From: an uncultured Thiotrichaceae bacterium
GTDB lineage: Bacteria > Pseudomonadota > Gammaproteobacteria > Thiotrichales > Thiotrichaceae
Reading direction: 5' to 3'
Assembly (NCBI GenBank): GCA_938038645.1
Contig: CALHTA010000296.1
Coordinates: 1-10,086, forward strand
Length of the DNA: 10,086 bases
Part shown: positions 6,259-10,086 of the stretch, piece after piece
Layout: every line of letters starts with the position of its first letter
Position numbering within the stretch: the first letter of the stretch is position 1
The notes under the pieces: generated by a model
Told to the model about the DNA's origin: nothing
The model's database searches: none
Seen by the model: the letters and a program-made list of their open reading frames with translations, nothing else
Program-made: the position numbers and the translations under genes

Positions 6259-7410
6259 CTATATCGTAGCGATTGAGTTCTCCAAAGTGACAAATCTTTC
6301 ATCGAAACCCCCACCAAGGACGAAAATCAGTCCTAAACTTATTAAAATCAAGCTACATAACGCTGCCATCCACAGCACTTGTCTTTGACTTAACCAATTA
6401 CGATTTCGAAAGGGTTTCTCCACCCAACGCCAGCTTATGAAGGCCATTATGAACGCTAATATACTTAAGCCTAAAAGTGTCATCACACTCAACTCATCCA
6501 TACTGTTAAGTCGGGCGAAAACAAACAACGGCTGATGCCACAAGTAAGCACTATAAGAAATGAGGCCTACACCGACGATGAACGGAAGCGAAAGAATCTT
6601 GCCAACTAGCGTGTTTTTATCAGTAAAGAGAATAATTAACACAGTGCCGACAACGGGAATCAGGGCGTAAAGACTGGGGAATGGGATGCTTTTATCTAAA
6701 AAGGCAATCGAATACACCAGCATCAGTAAGCCAGCAACGCTAGCAAGTTGTCGAATGAGTAATTTAGGGTCTCGTGCTTGTTGCAAATAGAACGCACACA
6801 AAACTCCCGCCATGAGCTCCCAAACACGAGAAGGTGCTAGGAAGAAATTAGCTTCAGGTGCGTTTCGCCACGCCCACTCACAAAAGATTAAACTGAGTAC
6901 TGCCACGAAAGTTAACACTGAGAGACGCTTAGCCTTGGTCCAAGCCAAGGTGAAAATCATGAACACAGGGAAAATAAGGTAGAACTGTTCTTCAACCGCT
7001 AAACTCCAGGTATGCAATAAGGGGATAAATTCAGAGGTTGTAGCGAAGTAATCACTTTGAGTCCAAAACAGGATGTTTGAAGCAAATACACCAACGGAGG
7101 CGAGGCTTTCTCCAAAATCAACTAGCTCAGCCGGCAACAGCAGATACCAAGCCGCTACAGCGCTCAGGAGTACGACCAGCATCAACGCTGGGAGAATACG
7201 TCGCGCACGTCTTTCGTAAAAGCCTGCCAGCGTAAAACTGTCTTTTTGTTGCTCGTTTAAAATAATGGAGGTGATCAAATAACCGCTGATAACAAAGAAA
7301 ATATCAACACCAACGAAGCCACCGCTAAAGCCAGCGATACCGGCATGAAATAACACAACAGGAATAACAGCGAGTGCTCTTAATCCATCAATTTCAGGGC
7401 GATATTGCAT
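6259..7410 (-). CDS. AT3-family (OafA/YrhL-like) membrane O-acyltransferase
   Basis: This is a 383-residue multi-pass inner membrane protein of the Acyltransferase 3 family. It moves acyl groups, usually acetyl from acetyl-CoA, onto envelope sugars. Motifs are YRPEIDGLRALAV (3-15), Arg11 and His22 giving the R-X10-H motif, GGFVGVDIFFVISGYLIT (30-47), FYERRARRILP (64-74) and LLHTWSLAVEEQFYLIFP (131-148). About ten or eleven hydrophobic segments follow. After WVEKPFRNRNW comes one more segment (about 355-375) ending GGGFDERF, which would place the C-terminus in the periplasm, as in fused AT3-SGNH enzymes, but the protein stops there. I chose ATG 7410 over TTG 7461: the longer form overlaps ung, and MQYRPEIDGLRA is the family N-terminus. 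The gap to ung is 19 nt, so they probably share a transcript. The substrate is unknown. Confidence 0.87.
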   Translation of the reverse strand: MQYRPEIDGLRALAVIPVVLFHAGIAGFSGGFVGVDIFFVISGYLITSIILNEQQKDSFTLAGFYERRARRILPALMLVVLLSAVAAWYLLLPAELVDFGESLASVGVFASNILFWTQSDYFATTSEFIPLLHTWSLAVEEQFYLIFPVFMIFTLAWTKAKRLSVLTFVAVLSLIFCEWAWRNAPEANFFLAPSRVWELMAGVLCAFYLQQARDPKLLIRQLASVAGLLMLVYSIAFLDKSIPFPSLYALIPVVGTVLIILFTDKNTLVGKILSLPFIVGVGLISYSAYLWHQPLFVFARLNSMDELSVMTLLGLSILAFIMAFISWRWVEKPFRNRNWLSQRQVLWMAALCSLILISLGLIFVLGGGFDERFVTLENSIATI

Positions 7411-7429
7411 CCTCAAGTACCTTATATAA

Positions 7430-8110
7430 TTAGAGTTGCCAGTTAATAGGTTTCCTAGCAATTTTCGTTAGAAAACTATTCGTTCTGGAAAACGGTTTAC
7501 TACCAAAGAAACCACGATAGGCCGACAAGGGTGAAGGGTGGACTCCCTTAATTACACAGTGTTTTTGCTCGTCTATAAATGCCGCTTTCTTTTGTGCATA
7601 GCTGCCCCAAAGAATGAAAACAACAGGTTCATCGCGCTCGTTCACTGCTTGGATAATGGCATCGGTAAATTTTTCCCAACCTTTATCTTTATGCGAATTT
7701 GCATTTCCTGCCACAACGGTAAGCACCGAATTTAACAGTAACACCCCCTGCTCTGCCCAAGGCTGCAAACATGCAGTGTGAGAGTTATTGATCCCTAAAT
7801 CATCAATAAGTTCTTTATTAATATTAATCAGTGATTTTGGCAAGGGTTTTACATCGGGTAATGCCGAAAAACACAGACCGTGTGCATGTCCGGGGGTTGG
7901 GTAAGGATCCTGACCCAAAATAACCACCGAGACAGCTTCGAAAGGCGTACTGTTGAGCGCATTAAACCAAAGTGCACTGTTGGGTAGGATGTTTTTACCA
8001 GCGGCTTTTTCTTCGATTAGAAAGTCTTTAAGCTGCTGCATATAGGGCTTGTCAAACTCATCACCAACCGCTGCTAACCAGCTTGGGTGAAGTTTTACTG
8101 ATTGCTTCAT
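7430..8110 (-). CDS. ung: uracil-DNA glycosylase, family 1
   Basis: This is a cytosolic 226-residue base-excision repair enzyme that removes uracil from DNA. Catalytic motif A is GQDPY (66-70, Asp68 activates water), followed by [16 protein letters not shown] (124-127) supplies the Asn that reads uracil. [13 protein letters not shown] (191-203) carries His191 and the DNA-intercalation loop. The length is normal for the family. I chose ATG 8110 over TTG 8125 because a perfect GGAGG (8115-8119) lies 4 nt upstream of this ATG and would be inside the longer frame. It sits between the EF-G 2 gene and the acyltransferase gene. A terminator hairpin ends only 20 nt before its start, so its promoter is not obvious. 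Confidence 0.96.
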   Translation of the reverse strand: MKQSVKLHPSWLAAVGDEFDKPYMQQLKDFLIEEKAAGKNILPNSALWFNALNSTPFEAVSVVILGQDPYPTPGHAHGLCFSALPDVKPLPKSLININKELIDDLGINNSHTACLQPWAEQGVLLLNSVLTVVAGNANSHKDKGWEKFTDAIIQAVNERDEPVVFILWGSYAQKKAAFIDEQKHCVIKGVHPSPLSAYRGFFGSKPFSRTNSFLTKIARKPINWQL

Positions 8111-8130
8111 GTTGCCTCCACACAAACAAA

Positions 8131-8158
8131 AACGGCCGGAAGAAAATCTCCGGCCGTT
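8131..8158 (-). terminator. rho-independent terminator after the EF-G 2 gene
   Basis: AACGGCCGGA (8131-8140) and TCCGGCCGTT (8149-8158) form a perfect 10-bp stem with an 8-nt loop. On the minus strand it is followed by TTTGTTTG. It lies 35 nt past the EF-G 2 stop and just upstream of the ung Shine-Dalgarno sequence. Confidence 0.87.
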
Positions 8159-8193
8159 CTGTTCTTTAAAGCAGTGAAATTACTGGGCTGAAA

Positions 8194-10086
8194 TTACTTA
8201 GCCGCTTCACGCTCTTTTGTCTCTTTAATAACCGCTTCAGCAACATTATTTGGACAAGGTGCATATTGCGCGAACTCCATAGAGAACTGACCACGACCAG
8301 AAGTCATGGTACGCAAGTCACCGATGTAACCAAACATCTCACTCAACGGTACTTCCGCTTTAATGCGAACACCCGTTACTCCAGACTCTTGAGACTTGAT
8401 CATGCCACGACGACGGTTAAGGTCACCGATAACATCACCCACGTGATCGTCAGGAGTGAACACGTCAACGGCCATGATAGGCTCGATCAACTGAGGGCCG
8501 GCTTTAGGCAAAGACTGGCGGTAAGCGCCTTTCGCTGCGATTTCAAAGGCTAGTGCCGATGAGTCAACCGCGTGGAAAGCACCATCCATCAATGTGACTT
8601 TAAGGTCTAAGCAAGGGAAGCCTGCTAGAACACCTCTGTCCATGCTGGTCTTGAAACCTTTCTCAACCGCAGGCCAGAATTCACGAGGTACGTTACCACC
8701 CGTAACCTTTGACTCGAATGAGAAACCTTCACCCGCTTCGTTTGGCTCGATGATGTAGTCGATCTTACCGAACTGACCAGAACCACCCGACTGCTTCTTG
8801 TGCGTGTAGCTGTCTTCACATGCCTGCGTGATTGTTTCACGGTAAGCAACCTGTGGCTTACCCACAACAACGTCAACACCGTGAGTACGCTTCATGATGT
8901 CAATCTTAATGTCTAGGTGAAGCTCACCCATTCCTTTAAGAATTGTCTCACCAGAATCTTCGTCAGTCTCAACTTGGAAAGTAGGATCTTCAGCAACCAT
9001 TTTACCGATCGCAATACCCATCTTCTCAGCACCGGCTTTATCTTTAGGCGCTACCGCGATAGAGATAACAGGCTCTGGGAACACCATAGGCTCCAATGTC
9101 GCTGGGAACTTAGGATCACATAATGTGTGACCCGTTTGAACGTTCTTCATACCCAAGATAGCAACGATGTCACCAGCCTGTGCAGAATCTAGCTCGATTC
9201 GGTCATCCGCAGACATTTCAACGATACGACCCACACGCTCTGTCTTACCCGTAAAGGTATTCAGAATGCTCATGCCTTTCTCAAGCTTACCTGAGTAAAC
9301 ACGGATAAAGGTCAAGGCGCCATAACGGTCATCCATGATCTTAAATGCAAGTGCGCGTAATGGCTTGTCAGCATCAACCGTTGCAAATTCGCCCGTCTCG
9401 TTACCTTCAGCGTCAACTTCTGGCTGTGGGTCAACTTCAACAGGGTTCGGTAGGTAGTCAACAACCGCGTCCAATACTAACTGAACACCTTTGTTCTTAA
9501 ACGCCGAACCACAGTACGTTGGGAAGAACGCCAACTCTTTAGTACCCTTACGGATACACGCTTTGATAACGTCCATTTCAGGCTCTTCGCCTTCTAGGTA
9601 CATTTCCATCGCTTCGTCGTTCTGCTCAACTGCAGTTTCAAGCAGCTTTTCGCGGTATTCTTCAACCTGATCGACCATGTCCGCTGGAACATCTTCGATT
9701 TTGTAATTCATTGGGTCGCCAGAACCGTCCCATACCCATGCTTTACGGGTTAGTAGGTCAACAACGCCTGTGAAATCATCTTCTGTACCGATTGGCAGAA
9801 CCATGATGAGTGGATTCGCACCCAATACATCTTCAACCTGCTTTGTAACGCGATAGAAGTCAGCACCTAAACGGTCCAGCTTGTTAACGAAGATGATACG
9901 AGAAACTTTTGAGTCATTCGCATAACGCCAGTTAGTCTCTGACTGAGGCTCAACACCACCTGACCCACAGAATACACCAACACCACCATCCAATACTTTT
10001 AGTGAACGGTAAACTTCAACTGTGAAGTCAACGTGTCCCGGTGTATCGATGATATTTAAGCGGTGCTTGTTCCACTCACAGCTTAC
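8194..10086 (-). CDS. fusA2: elongation factor G 2 (paralogous EF-G), 5' end outside window
   Basis: This is a translational GTPase. 630 residues are visible, reading in frame from the window edge; the P-loop and switch I lie outside (about 65 residues missing). Present are G3 DTPGH (14-18), G4 NKLD (68-71) and GSAFKNKG (193-200, G5 region). Domain II starts near 240 and domain III near 338, with GMGELHLDI (385-393). Domain IV holds [14 protein letters not shown], and domain V starts EPIMAVDVF with [14 protein letters not shown] (548-561). The segment [19 protein letters not shown] differs from housekeeping EF-G (aGVqPQSETVWRQA) and matches the second EF-G type I recall from Vibrio and Shewanella relatives. 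The context (ung, no rpsL/rpsG/tuf) also argues against the str-operon copy. The first apparent start, TTG 9993, is internal. Whether it serves translocation, recycling or stress is not shown by the sequence. Confidence 0.93.
   Translation of the reverse strand, partial: VSCEWNKHRLNIIDTPGHVDFTVEVYRSLKVLDGGVGVFCGSGGVEPQSETNWRYANDSKVSRIIFVNKLDRLGADFYRVTKQVEDVLGANPLIMVLPIGTEDDFTGVVDLLTRKAWVWDGSGDPMNYKIEDVPADMVDQVEEYREKLLETAVEQNDEAMEMYLEGEEPEMDVIKACIRKGTKELAFFPTYCGSAFKNKGVQLVLDAVVDYLPNPVEVDPQPEVDAEGNETGEFATVDADKPLRALAFKIMDDRYGALTFIRVYSGKLEKGMSILNTFTGKTERVGRIVEMSADDRIELDSAQAGDIVAILGMKNVQTGHTLCDPKFPATLEPMVFPEPVISIAVAPKDKAGAEKMGIAIGKMVAEDPTFQVETDEDSGETILKGMGELHLDIKIDIMKRTHGVDVVVGKPQVAYRETITQACEDSYTHKKQSGGSGQFGKIDYIIEPNEAGEGFSFESKVTGGNVPREFWPAVEKGFKTSMDRGVLAGFPCLDLKVTLMDGAFHAVDSSALAFEIAAKGAYRQSLPKAGPQLIEPIMAVDVFTPDDHVGDVIGDLNRRRGMIKSQESGVTGVRIKAEVPLSEMFGYIGDLRTMTSGRGQFSMEFAQYAPCPNNVAEAVIKETKEREAAK

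Noticed and set aside
7411..7461. Longer acyltransferase start at TTG 7461
   Set aside because: It overlaps the ung 3' end and adds residues not typical of the AT3 N-terminus.
8625..8879. 84-codon minus-strand frame inside the EF-G 2 gene
   Set aside because: Alternative-frame shadow of a well-conserved EF-G domain IV region, Ser/Arg/Val-biased with no recognisable domain.

Overview
The window looks like chromosomal DNA of a mesophilic, probably marine gammaproteobacterium. Base composition is moderate. The type IV pilus tip genes are of the Pseudomonas/Shewanella kind, and the EF-G fragment is a second, paralogous type with the [13 protein letters not shown] signature that I associate with Vibrio and Shewanella relatives. 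An Alteromonadales-like host is my best guess; this is inference, not a search result.

Left half, plus strand (3-5113): a tightly packed minor-pilin operon. It starts inside a pilY1-type tip adhesin gene whose 5' end lies outside the window. The visible part begins with a GEVED-type domain. It is followed by fimT/fimU (2 nt gap), pilV (ATGA overlap), pilW (ATGA overlap) and pilX (8 nt gap). The four small products carry type III prepilin leaders. Together with PilY1 they would form the priming and tip complex of a type IV pilus. The order is unusual: pilY1 comes first, and no pilE follows pilX.

Middle (5114-5394): a non-coding or ambiguous stretch rich in dyads. It holds nested and competing inverted repeats, a possible promoter, a short frame with a good Shine-Dalgarno sequence interrupted by one in-frame TGA, and two strong rho-independent terminators. 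The second terminator works in both directions and separates the pilus operon from the convergent genes. This is the least explained part of the window.

Right half, minus strand (5395-10086), read in transcription order: a large 3' part of an EF-G 2 gene (fusA2 type), a perfect 10-bp terminator hairpin, ung (uracil-DNA glycosylase), a membrane AT3 acyltransferase, and a secreted SGNH-hydrolase-like protein. The last two look like a bipartite O-acetyltransferase. In many bacteria these two parts are one fused AT3-SGNH protein; here they are separate genes 30 nt apart, and the second has its own signal peptide. They probably modify an envelope glycan such as O-antigen, capsule or exopolysaccharide.

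Several apparent long starts use upstream TTG codons. I moved the starts of fimT, pilV, ung and the acyltransferase to internal ATGs, on the basis of Shine-Dalgarno position, operon spacing and family N-termini. No tRNA, rRNA, insertion sequence or CRISPR array was seen.
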